DNA of 64,000 nucleotides from Puccinellia tenuiflora. Lineage: Eukaryota; Streptophyta; Magnoliopsida; Poales; Poaceae. The notes under the pieces are model-generated. The model was not told the DNA's origin and did not search any database. It was given only the letters and a program-made list of their open reading frames with translations. Each line of letters opens with the position of its first letter. Position 1 is the stretch's first letter. Positions 23,721 through 36,492 of this stretch are shown piece by piece. The DNA lies in assembly GCA_012064385.1 (NCBI GenBank), contig QRDG01000027.1, forward strand, positions 605,075-669,074, given 5' to 3'. Position numbers and translations under genes: made by a program.

Positions 23721-24794
23721 GATGGTGTCAGCATGAGGTGGCATGCATACATGTCCTCTCTTCATAGGGGAAAAATGCATGCAAACAACCGCGACACCAT
23801 AAGACAATGCTATTTGAACCAAGTACAATGCATACTTAGCCAACTTGTTACTGAAGTCAGTATAACTTATGAGACAATTTCAACATCAAAGGGGTAAATG
23901 TTGGTTTGTAATCCTGCAAGTTGTCTTGGTAGTATAGGAAGTGGGTATATTTTTTATAAGTAACTAACCCTTCTAATGAAATATGTCAAATTTTGTGTGG
24001 CTGAAGTTTGTAAAAAAAAAATGAACCATGAAGTTTGTAAAAATTAGAGGAGATAGTGATATGAGATGGACAAGGAGACGCAAGAACTCAGTTGGGGTGT
24101 CCACTTCACCCCAAGGAAATTGTCAACATCTACATTCTCGTGTTCCTCAAGATTCTCCACCACAACATTTGCATGGCTTTGAGGCTCATGAGTGACTGGT
24201 TACGTGATACGTCCTCTTTTTTCTCATTCTCAAACTCTTCCTCCAAAGCTTCCTTCCATGAAGTACTAGTTGAGGGAATTCTTGACTTGATTATAGTCAT
24301 GCTTCATCTTGGAAAGCTCATCTCATATTTTCAAACTTCGAAACAAGAGCTTTTTTATTTTCTAGGATCTAGTCAAGCTTGATCATGACCTTCTCGAGCC
24401 AATATGCCCTTTAGTTTTATGAGAGGCAATTCATTATGCATGGTGCTAGCTACATATACATGCGTTATACCCATGATGCAAGATGTGCATACCCATTTTA
24501 ACTTGTTTTCCTAGTAGAAAACACATTTTTGGTGACAAAACTAGTTTCATAATTTTAAAAATATATTTTTTTGCCGTCATTTTTGGGTTTACTTTTTACG
24601 TTGACCTTTTGGGGTTACTTTTGAAAATAATCATAGCTGATGGAAAATGACTTCAATAAAATCAAAGGGCATATATTTTGGACCGTGCTAATAGTGGCAT
24701 GTGGCCCAGATTAGCCATCCGTGGGCACATTCCATAATATGGTAACTCACCCATATACGTCACTCTATATGCATGCATCCACATAGATTCCCTT

Positions 24795-25365
24795 TATGTT
24801 TTGAATTTTAATATGTTTTATCTCTCAATCCGTAAATCCAAATTCACATACATTTTCACGGTTGACTTTGTCACGACGAGATCTTCGAAACTAGATCTCA
24901 CGTTGATAATTGCGACAATATTTTTTCGATCTAATTGCCAGATTATAGTCACTTGGTCACCGGGTATAGTCATGTTGGTCACCGGGCTAAAATCGAATAG
25001 CTACTGGGTTTTTTAAACTTCGCTACTCACCAATATAAGTCCTTCTTGATGGTAATGGCAGATTGTATGTGTTTAGAATGGATCAGTTACTCACTCTGTG
25101 AACATGTGGATCATAGTTATGACAGAGAACACGTAAAAATTATCTGATAACTGCGTATTATTTGGATGGTAACGGTTAACTAGTAACATGACAATTATAG
25201 TAGTATAACCTGGCAACCGTGGACGATTTTTTTCTTTGTCAAAACATATTAAGATGGGATCTTGTTCTAAAGTACTTGTCCAGACGAATCCAACGGTGAA
25301 AACAAACAATCAATTGGATTAATGGTTTAAAAGATAATTTATTTATAATTTTCATATTGTGGGAA
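24795..25365. repeat. Inverted-repeat-flanked dispersed repeat, copy 2
   Basis: The left end tttatctctcaatccg pairs imperfectly with the right end ggattaatggtttaaaagata. The interior shares with copy 1 the order 'gagatctt..aaactagatct', 'attgccagattatagt', 'gaacacgtaaaaattatctg', 'tggcaacc' and 'cgaatccaacggtgaaaaca'. No coding capacity is visible. Confidence 0.4.
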
Positions 25366-26455
25366 GATTCTTTTCATACATGCATGTCATTTGTCCATCC
25401 ACCCTTAAAGGGGCAGATGCTAACATCCACCCACCGTTTCGTGTGAGCGCGGTTGCTTGATAGATTAATCGTTTAATTTTTATTACCTCTAATAGACAGT
25501 CCCCTCTCCCGGTCTCCTTCAGTAATATATTTGTACCGCTGCACATACGTGTTTTCCTTAGTTTTAGTGTTATTGCGGATTCGGTTACCTTTTGTGTCGC
25601 CCGTGCTATCTTGGGAAAGAAACAAAGCTTCGTAGCTGTTGAAGCTTTGTTTTCCTTTTGATGCTTTTGTCGTTCAGTGTAAAACTACTTGATAACAAAG
25701 AGCAACGTTTCTCCTCACTACATATTATTATGTTGCTTGACATCAGTGTTAGCCACATTTCATCATACATATTGGCCGAGCATGAAAAAAAATCTGAAAA
25801 ATAGTCCTATGTTGATTTAGGAACATTTGAGAACTTAATATAAATTCTTCAACCGGTTGTAATGTAATTTTGTTGAGAGTAATATATACGATTTCTTTTG
25901 TTTTACCTTCTGGCCGGTATGGTAACAATTATTCTAGTCTATGATTTTGTACTACCTGTAACTGTATGGGTTTGAGTAGTGAAAATAAAATAGTGTCATA
26001 GTTTTCTATGTAGTGATCAATTTTTCTGAGTAGGGACTTACCTACACACCCCTATATGACATGTATATGATTGCATCAAGATCTGTGCTCTCAAAATTCC
26101 CACTTTGTAACAACTTCTCTTTTCTGTTTCTCTCGAATAAAAGAACGTAGTACTTGAAAATTTGGAGGTTACTCAAACACTAGAACTAGTGTGTGTAGAA
26201 AATAGTTCAATATTTCTGATATCAAAAAAATATTAAAATAGATGTAATACTTTTTATTTGAGTGCAGTTTTTTACATATTTTAATTACACACAAAAAACT
26301 GTATTTTTCGTAAATCCATATTCTATTTTAACTTCGCCTACCCAATTTGAAGATTGTATACTTATTACCTTAAAAAAACAAAAAAAAAAAGAAAACTTGA
26401 AATAATGGGGGTACATAGACGTCCCTTCTCAATAGCAACTTTCGTTTTTCTATTA
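25366..26455. other. AT-rich intergenic DNA
   Basis: No gene, RNA gene or clear transposon border was recognised in this stretch downstream of the repeat pair and beyond the CHX 3' flank. Confidence 0.35.
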
Positions 26456-26549
26456 ACTTAGTCAGCTTTAACAAGCCTAGAACTTCTTAATTCGGAACGG
26501 TAGGTATACAAAGCAGCTACAACCACGTGGTGCACGGTGGAAAGAACAA
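26456..26549. repeat. Direct repeat of CHX 3' flank, distal copy
   Basis: About 94 bp, from acttagtcagctttaac to gtggtgcacggtggaaagaa, is repeated at 26958-27069. The copies differ by a few substitutions and by an extra ~18 nt in the proximal copy. The duplication lies about 500 bp apart at the 3' side of the antiporter gene. Confidence 0.8.
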
Positions 26550-26832
26550 ATGGCTGCCGAGCTCTAGGGGATCGTTCTTGAAAAAAAAAAATGGCATTTA
26601 AAAGTTCCAAAACAATTGAAAAAAAATCATAGAAGTAGATACTGAGGAAATCTACTAGTGTGCAAAAATATAATTCGAAATTATTGTATTTTGAGCTGAG
26701 AAAAAATCGCATATGGATGGATCTCGGAACATTTTTAAAATTTGAATTTTTTTCAGATTTATCTTTTTTGTGTAGCCCTATAATACCACGAATTTTGGAC
26801 TGAGATTTTGCACGATGTTAAATCTCAACATT

Positions 26833-26957
26833 ATCTACCTCTAAAATACTTGACTTCCATTTATCTAGATATGGATGTATCTACACACTAAAAAATATCT
26901 AGCTACATCCGTATGTAGACAAATAAAAGTTATCTATTTTGGAACTGAGAAAGTATA
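26833..26957. mobile_element. Degraded Stowaway-type MITE
   Basis: About 120 bp. The left end ctacctctaaaatacttgac and the reverse complement of the right end (actttctcagttccaaaata) both resemble the grass Stowaway terminus, and the interior has the usual gatgtatctacac and acatccgtatgtagac blocks. The terminal sequences are eroded. It lies directly beside the proximal copy of the CHX 3' flank repeat. Confidence 0.6.
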
Positions 26958-27069
26958 AACTTAGTCAGCTTTAACGTAATTTAACTTAAAACAAGCCTAA
27001 AATTTCTTAATTCGGAATAGTAGGAATATAAAGCAGCTACAACCACCTGGTGCACGGTGGAAAGAACAA
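26958..27069. repeat. Direct repeat of CHX 3' flank, proximal copy
   Basis: Partner of 26456-26549. It lies 60 bp beyond the antiporter stop codon and so is probably in its 3'UTR or just downstream. Confidence 0.8.
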
Positions 27070-27130
27070 CATACACGACTACACGAACACGAAATCCCCC
27101 AAATCAGAACAACGGAAGACCCTACGCGCC

Positions 27131-29867
27131 TCAGAAGCCTAAGGTGTCGCTAGAATATCTGCTATCGGACGTCGACGACGCTGGGCTCCCCCGGTACGCC
27201 GAGGACCCCGCCGGCGGCCGCTGGTTGTAGTTGGTCCCGTACTGGCGCACCTGGTCTGCGCCCCCAGGTGCGGGCGCGGCGGCCACGGGCGCCCCGGCCA
27301 CCACGTACTGCTGCACCACCAGCACCGACACCGCCATGGAGAAGTCCGACGACACGAGCATGTCGCCGATGGGCCCCAGCTCCGGCGACTCCATCCAGTC
27401 CTCCAGCGCCGACGTCATCGGCGACCCGGCCTCGCCTGGGCGGTGACCCACGATGTACAGCTCGTGCGCGCTGTTGTCCATGCCCCGGATGGCCGCCACC
27501 GTCTCCTCGCTGTTTGCCACCATCATGTCGGTGTACGTGATGGCGGTGTTGCCGTGGTTCTTCACACGGAACTCGCTAAGGTATTCCTCGTCCATCTGAA
27601 GCTCGGATTTGCCCTCCGTGCCGCTGCTCATCGCGGCCGAGGCGCGCGGGTCCGCGCCCATGCCCGAGCGGTACGAGGCGTCGGAGAAGGAGCGCGCTGC
27701 CGCGCGGTACTCCGGCGGTAGGAAGCGCACGATGGTGAGGGTGACGCCGGGGTGCTCGACCATCCTCCACGCGTAGGCGAGCGCCTCGCGGTCGTCAGGC
27801 CCGCCGAAGAAGAAGAGCGCGATACGGTGCTCGGCGGACATGCGCGCCGCGGCGGCGCTCAGGCCGCGGTCGACGAGGATGGCTACGGAGCACGGAGAGC
27901 TGGCGAGGAGGCTCTCGTTGAAGCCCTTGATGGACGGGTTGATGGGCTCCATGCCGCCGTCCACCGTCTGCTGCTTGTGGAAAGGGATCACGATGAGGGA
28001 GACGTGCTTGTCCTCGCCCAGCACGGACACGTCGTCGTGCATGGTCTGGTACGGCGACACCGCCGCCAGCGTCTGGATGGACACGCCTCCTGCGTACACA
28101 TACAAGTCAGGTTGGTCATCCGTCTTGCAGAAATATAGGGTGGTGTTCATTTATGTGCAGATGTATGTATGTGCACTGACCAGTGCACCTCTCGTACTCC
28201 TCGAAGGCGTTGAAGATGTGCTCGGTGGCAGCGGGCAAGTTTGAGGCTGAGGTTGTCCGGCTGGAGGCGGAGGCGGCCGCAGCGGCGAGCATGTTGGAGG
28301 CTCGACCGGTGAGCTCGACGAGGTGGAGCGCGTAGATGAAGATGGGCGAGCGCTTGGACGGGTTGGAAAGCTCTAGCAGCGACAGCACGGACGGCACGTT
28401 GCGGGTGGTGTGGACGCAGGCCAGCATGCGGAGCTCGCTGTCGTGCCTGATGCGCTGCAAGTTGCGCCGCTTGTACCCGACGAGCCGCCGCGACGGCCGG
28501 CGCACGCTGATCACCACCGGCGTCACCAGCGTGGTCATCACCACCGACACCAGCACCATCACGGCGAACGACTCGTCGTCCAGCACCTCCTTGTCTCTCC
28601 CGATGTTGAGCACGATCATCTCCACGAGCCCCCTGGTGTTCATGAGGAACCCGAGCGCGATGCCCTCGCGGAACGGCATGGTGTAGAGCGCCGCGATGAT
28701 GATGGTGCCCATGATCTTTGCGAAGCTGGCCATGACGAACACGAGCACGAGCAGCCCGACAGTGATGGGGTCCCGCACCTTGGTGACGTCGGTGCGCAGG
28801 CCGCTGATGGCGAAGAAGAGCGGGAGGAGGAGGCCCGTGACGAAGTCCTCGAGCTTCTCGATCAGCGTCACGCCGATTGCCCCGCTCGGGATGACGAGCC
28901 CGTAGACGAAGGCGCCGAAGACGGAGTGGATGCCGATGGCGTCGGTGCACGCGCCGGAGAGCATGACGCCGGTAAGGATGAGGGTGACCTGCACGTCGGT
29001 CAAGCTCTCGCCCTCGGGGATGCGGTTGACGAGCCACACCATCACGGGGCGCACGGCGAAGATGCAGAAGAGCACGAAGGCCAACCCGGAGAGGAGCACC
29101 CAGAGCGACGAGAAGGGCGTGCTGTGCACCTCGGATATGGAGATGGCGAGCGCGAGCAGGATCCAGGCGCACATGTCATTGACGATGGCGGCAGACATGG
29201 CGGTGCGGCCGATGTCCGTGTTAAGCAGCTTGATCTCCGCGAGGATGCGGGCGAGCACGGGGAACGCCGTGACGGAGAGGGCGACACCGAGGAAGAGCAG
29301 AAAGGAGGTCTGGTGCACGTTCCGGGACACCTGGTGCCGGAAGATGAAGGATGTGGCGATGCCCATGCAGAAGGGCAGCGCCATGCCGGCCACGGCGACG
29401 AACACCGCCTTCTTCCCCGACTGGCGGATGACGTCGATGTCCATCTCGAGGCCGACGAGGAAGAGGAAGTAGAGGAGGCCGAGGTGCGCCACGGTCTCGA
29501 GCGTGAGCAGGCTGCGCATCGGGAACACCATGCTGGCCCACACATGGTTCTGCCCCAGCATGGACGGCCCCAGCAGCACGCCGGCGAGGATCTCAGCGAT
29601 GACGCGGGGCTGGCGCAAGGGCCTGAGGAGGACGACGAGAAGGCGGGTGGTGGCGACGATGACGGCCACCTGGACGATGAAGAGCGGGAGGGAGAACTCG
29701 AGCGGGTTCACGCCGTCGCCCTGCCACATGCCGTTGGCGGTCATCATCATGTTGGAGTAGCACACCACCGGCACGGACGCGTTGGCCGCCGTCACATTGC
29801 TGATCTGCGCCGTCGCATTGACTGGCACGTCGACGTCGGCGTTCAGCGGCGCGACGGTGGAGGCCAT
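27131..29867 (-). CDS. CHX-family cation/H+ antiporter (CPA2)
   Basis: Membrane exchanger of K+ or other monovalent cations for protons, a family found on endomembranes or the plasma membrane. Exons on the minus strand are 29867-28181 and 28089-27131 (intron 28180-28090, GT/AG, 91 bp); the product is 881 residues, within the family's usual size. Residues about 55-460 form the Na+/H+ exchanger domain with many hydrophobic segments; the Asn-Asp pair of the ion-binding helix is at 230-231 (AAIVNDMCAWILLALA). The C-terminal ~400 residues are the soluble, universal-stress-protein-like half typical of CHX (IALFFFGGPDDREALAYAWRM). I chose the ATG at 29867; the reading frame continues upstream only to a non-ATG codon at 29894. 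An out-of-frame ATG lies 10 nt upstream (29877). The frame is intact. The subfamily member was not determined. Confidence 0.93.
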
Positions 29868-31089
29868 CTTGGCGCATGGCACGGCACGGAGCAACCTTCG
29901 GAGTGATCACCCGCTTAATCCCCCCAGCTGCTAGGTCGATCGGCCTCCCGTGCGAGTTTTGCTTCAGGGAATTCAACTTGGGAAGATGGCGACGAGGCAG
30001 GGGACTCTGATTTTGACCGGTCACACTAGTTTCTAAATGTGTCGCGAATCGTGAGGTTCTCATTGAGGGTCGGGCCGTCTTCCACTCGACATGCATGCTG
30101 CTGGATTCTAGTTCATCCAATTTTTGTCACGTTCGTGCTTGTAACTAAAAAGCCACGTGGTACGAGTTGCATGTATACACGCCCGTCAACACAGAGCTAA
30201 GTTCAGCTCCTTGAAAACATTCCCCGCAACAAAAACAAAAAAAATCCTTGAATACATAATGTCGACGAATTTTAAGATCTGAATCCAGTTATCCAAATAA
30301 TTCATTTATTAAAACACACGACTTACTAAGTAAAATGACTGCCATGTTTGCCATTCATAATTCTGTACTTTGACTTGATTTCTTTTCTAAGGTCAACTCC
30401 CCCCTTCAAATTTCCTACGCACGTATTTTTAAGAGTTTGTGTTATATAATTGACGAAATCTAAAAATCTCTTTTCATAGTTTATTCATAATATATAAGGC
30501 TTAAATTTTAGTGGATAAAGTTGTTCTTGTCACGTTCGTGATACACAAATCCTAGTTCTGTATTTTGATTTGACTTTCTTTCGGAAGTCAACTACTCACC
30601 CCCGCTATAGCCCATGTTACATTGTTGCACATAAACATACATTTAAATTTGACAGCCAACTTTCTATCAAAATGTTTATATTGGATACATGAAAACCGTA
30701 TATAAACTTGTGCTCAAAATTGTTTTTACAATATTTTGATTTTGTCGGGTTTATCAAAGTAATACTTTAAAACTAGTGGTCAAAGACTCAAAGCATTCAT
30801 ATTTCCGGGTGGCAAAGACTAAAAAATATATTTGCATATCCACAACACCAAATTTTCTGCACTAAATAGAATAATACAACAATAATAGTAATAAAAATAA
30901 TAATGATGATATCAAATCCAAATACATATGTTTGGTATGTCGTCCTATGGTAGGCACTCACGTGCGTTGTCCTCCTATTGCATTGTCCAACATCAGCTCG
31001 CTCCCACTCTAAGAAGGAATATTGGATAGCATAAATTGGATTATAGGCGGAACAAGCTAAATTGTTAAGATATAGTCCGTCATTTTACC
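29868..31089. other. CHX upstream region and AT-rich intergenic DNA
   Basis: The 5' flank of the minus-strand antiporter (promoter side) is followed by AT-rich DNA. No gene was recognised and no certain TATA element can be assigned. Confidence 0.35.
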
Positions 31090-31690
31090 ATAATGATTTC
31101 GTTGGGCCAGTTTACAAACAATTCCCACCACCTTTCAGAAATTCAGCTTGACGTTGCTATTGAGGGTAACATCAACTCAAGCCTCAAATGGGTTTGCTCT
31201 GCCAGTTCCTCTTATAGAGTACAATTCAAACCAAACTGGACATCGACAGGCTTGCAGTGTGCAGAAAACCACATCATCTATGTTTTGTTTCTTTCGGCAG
31301 GATCCTGAGACGGTGGCTCACCTTCTCTTCAAATGCCGTTTATCCAGATGTGGTAGGATGTTGTTGGATCCTCAGTTGGCTACAACTTTCCTTGTTAGGT
31401 CATCTCTCTAGGATAGGCTTTAGAGGTGTACTGGTGGGAGGCATCTATCTCAGCTGCCGAAATCCTCAAGAAAGGCCTCTTGTCTATATTTATCTCTCGT
31501 TGGGAGAGATCTCTAAGAAATGATTCTCCAAAAGTTTTCATAATAAGTTCGTGCTAGGCAATCTAAGCTTCATCATGAATGAAGCCACTAGTTGGTCCAT
31601 CCTAGAGAAAAGGGTTGAGAAAATTGTAGGAACCATCAATTGTTCATATTTTTAGTTGCACAAACTACTCACTTTATGAATAGGTTGCAG
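31090..31690 (+). mobile_element. LINE ORF2 remnant (zinc-binding RT-associated region)
   Basis: Broken plus-strand frames show the order known from the 3' end of grass LINE ORF2: a CSASSSYRVQF-like block (about 31190-31225), a DRLAV block (about 31243), QDPETVAHLLFKC (31298-31335), and a downstream WWEA...ILKKGLLSIFISRWE block (about 31430-31510). At least two frame changes are needed, so the copy is dead. Borders and poly(A) tail are not defined. Confidence 0.6.
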
Positions 31691-31699
31691 TCTTGCAGA

Positions 31700-32474
31700 T
31701 GGATATGAATCTCAAATTAAGTTTATTAGACGATATATCTAATGACTACTGGCCACGAGGCAATGATTATGGGGCATTGCATGTCTAGGTGCCATTAGTT
31801 GGCATGTCTTAGATCTTTTCGAAAAATCCACAAACTTTGGCCAAATCTCACGAAAGTTAAAAACCTTTCAAACAATTAGCCCATTTTTCCAAATGTTCCC
31901 AGATTTCATAGTTCATATTGTTTCACCTAATGCATTTTTAATGTTTTCTTGAAGAGTTTGAAATTTCATAAAACTTTGGCCGAATCTCAGAAAAAGCGAC
32001 ACGACTTTCAAACAGTTGATCCAAATTGTTCAAACTTTTCCAGATTGGTTAGTGTACATTGTAAGATAATGAAATATGGGCCCGACAACCATATCTGATG
32101 TTAATCAACCTAATTCAATATTTGGACCTATGTGCAACATATTACATGAATAGTTGGTGGTTTGTGCAAAAAATGGGTGACGTGGGTAGTTTGCTCAATC
32201 GACAATATTAATTGTTGATGGTTTTTCATATTTAATCGTGAAGGGTCTGGCTGCCTTCACCTGGTGTGTTTTCCGCCTTTTGGCTATCCCCTGTCCCTAC
32301 ACACATGCACGCAAAGAGTTTGATTAATCGGCTAACTCCATAATAGCAAATCCCACCTCACAAGACACGATTCATATCACCCGACCAACTACATAATAAC
32401 AAGTCCCACCTCACAAGACATGATTTTGATCACCACAAAAACATTTTTTTACATGATTATTATTTGGTAAATGC
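31700..32474. other. AT-rich intergenic DNA with short local duplications
   Basis: No gene. It contains two imperfect duplications: an 'actttggcc.aatctca' block at about 31836 and again at 31974, and a tccca-cctcacaagaca block at about 32350 and 32405. Confidence 0.4.
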
Positions 32475-32479
32475 GTACG

Positions 32480-33959
32480 TGATGTCTACTACACGCTTCT
32501 ATTCTTGTAGACTTTGTTGGGCCTCCAAGCGCAGAGGTTTGTAGGACAACGGCAAATTTCGCTTAAGTGCGTAACCCACGGTTTATCGAATCCACGGGAG
32601 GAAGAGGTTGAACGTATCCTCTCTCAAGAAATCCTGCAATTAAGATACAAAAAGTTTCTTGTGTCCGGCTAATTGTATAAGTACACTAGTTCGGCGAAGA
32701 GATAGTAAAATGCAAGTGATATGAATGGTAAAAGGTGATTTTGTAATTTTGTAATAAAAATGGCAGCAAGCGAACAAGTGACAAAAGTGACTTAAAAAGG
32801 TTTAGCAATGCTTGGAAACAAGGCCTAGCCTTCATACTTTCACTAGTGACTACTCTCAACATCATTAATATAATTAAACACATGATAATTCCCACCAAAA
32901 ACACATGCAAGGTAGACATTACACGGAGATCATTCTTTCGTGGATCAAATAGGATGAGAATTGCGTAGGGCTACGAAAAGCACACATTAAAGTTTGTATT
33001 CCACATCTATGGACACTTTATGCTGTCACTATGCGCATCAAAAGATAGTAGTAACAAACACCACAACCTATCTCTTGAATAATCTCTTTCTTCAATAACA
33101 CAAGCATCAAGAAACTTCATGATCTATTCAATCCAACCATAATAAAGAACAAACTCATGATGAAGATCCCTCTAAGCTATTATCATAGAGTCACACACAT
33201 CACCCATCCTGTCACCGAGGTACCATGATCACAACGGTGACTCCTGAACTTATACTAGATGACACCACTTGAGCAAAATCATATCCATTACATAAGGGAA
33301 ACTTAATATGTATTCAACTATATCAACAAAGCTTATGATCACAACGAAGATCACATCATGGGAGAGAGAGATAACCACATAGCTACTTGTACAAGCCTCA
33401 GCCCCGGTGGAGGACTACTCCCCCCTCATCACGGGAAGCAGCGGTGTTGATGGAGATGGCTTCCGGAGGTCGATCCCCGTCCCGGCAGGGTGCCGGAACA
33501 GGATCAATCTGTCCCCGAAACTTGGTTTCGCTCCCAGCGGCACTCTCTTGTGTTTCTGAAAAATCGTCCGGGGGTTAGGTTTTTTTCGTCGGGGCTTAAT
33601 TTATAGGTGTCGGAGGCGGCCGAGGGGGTGCCCGAGGGGCAGAGGCGGCCTGCACACGCGGGTCCAGGGGGCCGCGGTTGGTACCCGCCCCTGGCCTGTG
33701 GGCCTCCCCCGGGGTTGCCCTTCTGGCTCCGGTCCTCATTTCTTCAATAAAAATCATCGTAAATTTTCGTCCAATTCCGGGCGTATTTTCAGAAGTAACT
33801 TTCTGCAACCAAAACAGGGAACTGGCATTGGGCATCTTCTCAATAGGTTAGTCCGACAAAATGCATAAAAATGATGTAATATGATATTAAAAACATGTGA
33901 CAACATCACAAAACTAGCATGGATCAATCAAAAATTATAGATACATTTGACATGTTTCA
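32480..33959 (-). repeat. 3' LTR of the Athila-like element
   Basis: 1,480 bp, starting TGATGTCTAC and ending ...CATGTTTCA. Compared with the other LTR it lacks about 20 bp near 32665 and has scattered substitutions, so the insertion is not very recent. Confidence 0.85.
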
Positions 33960-36492
33960 GCATCACCAAGCTTAAGTCCTACTCATCCTCGAGTAGGTAA
34001 GTGATAACAAAAATAATTTTTGATGAGACATGCAACCAACATAATGTTAATCAAGATAGTAATGTAAAGCATAGGATATGAATAAAATTATCCAAAACAT
34101 TGTCTATAGTTGATAGCAAGAAAGCAATGAATAACCAAGTTGAATTATCTAAGCGAAAACCTTTCATGAATAGTACGTTAGAGACATGAAAGCAATGAGA
34201 TCAACATATTTGATAATTCTTAAAGGTAATGGTTCCTTGTCAAAAGTGTTTGAGAATCAACACAAAGGAAGATGCAAGTTATAGCAAAAGCTTCAACTTT
34301 CAACGTCTTATCTTATGGATAAAGTCAATACAAATAATCATGTTTAATCATAATGATATAATATGATCAAATGCATCCAGGGTCAACACAGTATGTTTGC
34401 TTGGTGGAGATAGAAGGAAAAAAATTGACTCAACATTAAAGTAAAAGAAAGGCCCTTCGCAGAGGGAAGCGGGGATTAGTCATGTGCTAGAGCTTTTTGA
34501 TTTTGAAAAACAGAGATAAAAACAATTTTGAGTGGTGCATGCTTTCGTCAACGATTCCATAACAAAGAAACTAGCTAGTCCCCCATGACAAACAAGGCTT
34601 TTGGACTTTTGAGAGCGGCTGGTTTTAGAGGAATGAGGTCACTCCTCTTTTCTCCTTTGTTTCACGAGTAACCAATGTTTGACTGATTTCTCAGGTTTAC
34701 ACTGTGCGGAGGAGAATGGTGAGTTATATTTATATTTTTCTTAAGCCATCTCCCAGGTCAAATTGAAGTGAGGACGTGAACCATCAACACGGGGTGAAAG
34801 AGGGGAAATGACCTTGTTTGTCACAGATTATATCTAGATTCTTCACTGCTTCCTCATGAGCTTGAAAATAGAGACACAAAAAGGAATTTTTTGAAAGTTT
34901 TAAAGATAACACTTGAAAATTTTACTTGGAATGGTAGGAAATACCATGTATAGGTAGATATGGTGGACACTGCTGGAAAGATAGTTTGGCTCAGGGATTT
35001 TGGATGCACGAGTGGACATCATACTTAGTACAGAATTTTTAGGCTTAGCAAAAAGGATTTATGAAGCAAACATACGATGTTAACCGGTACAAGAATAAAC
35101 ATACAACATTAATAAATAATAAGCATAAGCCTCCACACCATCTCCCTTGTTGACCAGACATTTCTTTTGGTGGAAAGATTAGCTTTAGAAATTAGCAACT
35201 ACGAAGTACCACACAGTTGCAAGCTTTTAACTGTAGTTCTTTACTAAATAGTTTCCATATAAATAACCAGCAAGTTTAAACATTGATCTTAATATCTCAA
35301 AACAATTGAGAAGCATCAAATATCCACACACAATGATCTACAAGACTACGCATGCTTTTATTTCACTCCATTACCACATGGATAGCATTTTGCCATTCCA
35401 ACAATTCAATCAATCAATAATAACAACTCTCCAAGAAGTATAAGTGAAGAACAAGAGAGTTTAAAATCACTAAACAAGATAAAAGATAAAAGCGAGATCT
35501 TACTAGCAAACAAACAGTATCTAAAAATACTTAACAAGATATAAGCGAAGTAAAGGAGTATTCAAACAAAAAAGCGGAGCGTATCTCTCTCCCACACAAA
35601 TAGAGCTAGGATATAACATGAATATGACCAGCAAACAAACAAAACAAAACTGAAAGAAAAACAAAAAGATGCTCCAAGAATAGCACATAATATGTAAAGT
35701 GATAAAAACTTAGTTTAAACGAAACGACCTGATGGTTGTCGATGAAGAGAGAGGATGCCTTGGGCATCCCCAATCTTAGACGCTTGAGTCTTCTTAATTT
35801 CTTCAGAGGGATGCCATGGGGGCATCCCCAAGCTTGATCTTTTCTCCATTATTCATTCCCTCGCATCACCGTGTCGCTTGAAACTTAAAAACTCCCTTCA
35901 ACATAACTTCTCATCAACTAATTAGAGGGTTAGTACTCATTAAATAAAATCCACTTTGATTCTGTAAAGACACATTGAAAATACTCAATTTAACATTAGC
36001 TACTGTATACAAATCCTTTGTGGTGTCTTTCCACAAAAAGAAATCACAAAGAAAGGTCGTATAAGAGACAACGCAAATAAAGACAGAAATCTGTGAAAAA
36101 CAGAACAGCCTGTAAAGATCGAATTTAAAGAAATACTTTTGTAGCTCAAATAAGAAAACTCAAAACTAATGAAAGATATATAAAAGTATCAAGCTTGCTT
36201 TAAAAAAGTTTCAGAAAAATATTATGATCTGAAAATTTTAAAGATTTTCTACAGCGAGGCGCACAGAATCTGTTTCTGGACAGCAAATCAACACTTCGCA
36301 CTTTCAATGCATTAGAGGCTAATTCTTGGCACAAAAACGAAAACAAAAGGATACAAAGGAGTTGATACAGAGGCATCAATATCCTTGACTCAAGAAAAGC
36401 AAAAGAAACTGAAAGCAAAAAGATAATGGGTTGTCTCCCAAGAGCGCTTTTCTTTAGCCTTTTAGCTAGGCTTATTAATTTCAATGATGCTC

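Noticed and set aside
28410..29906. 498-codon plus-strand ORF opposite the CHX gene
   Set aside because: It is antisense to CHX exon 1, His/Asp/Glu-rich and without domains; a shadow of GC-rich third positions.
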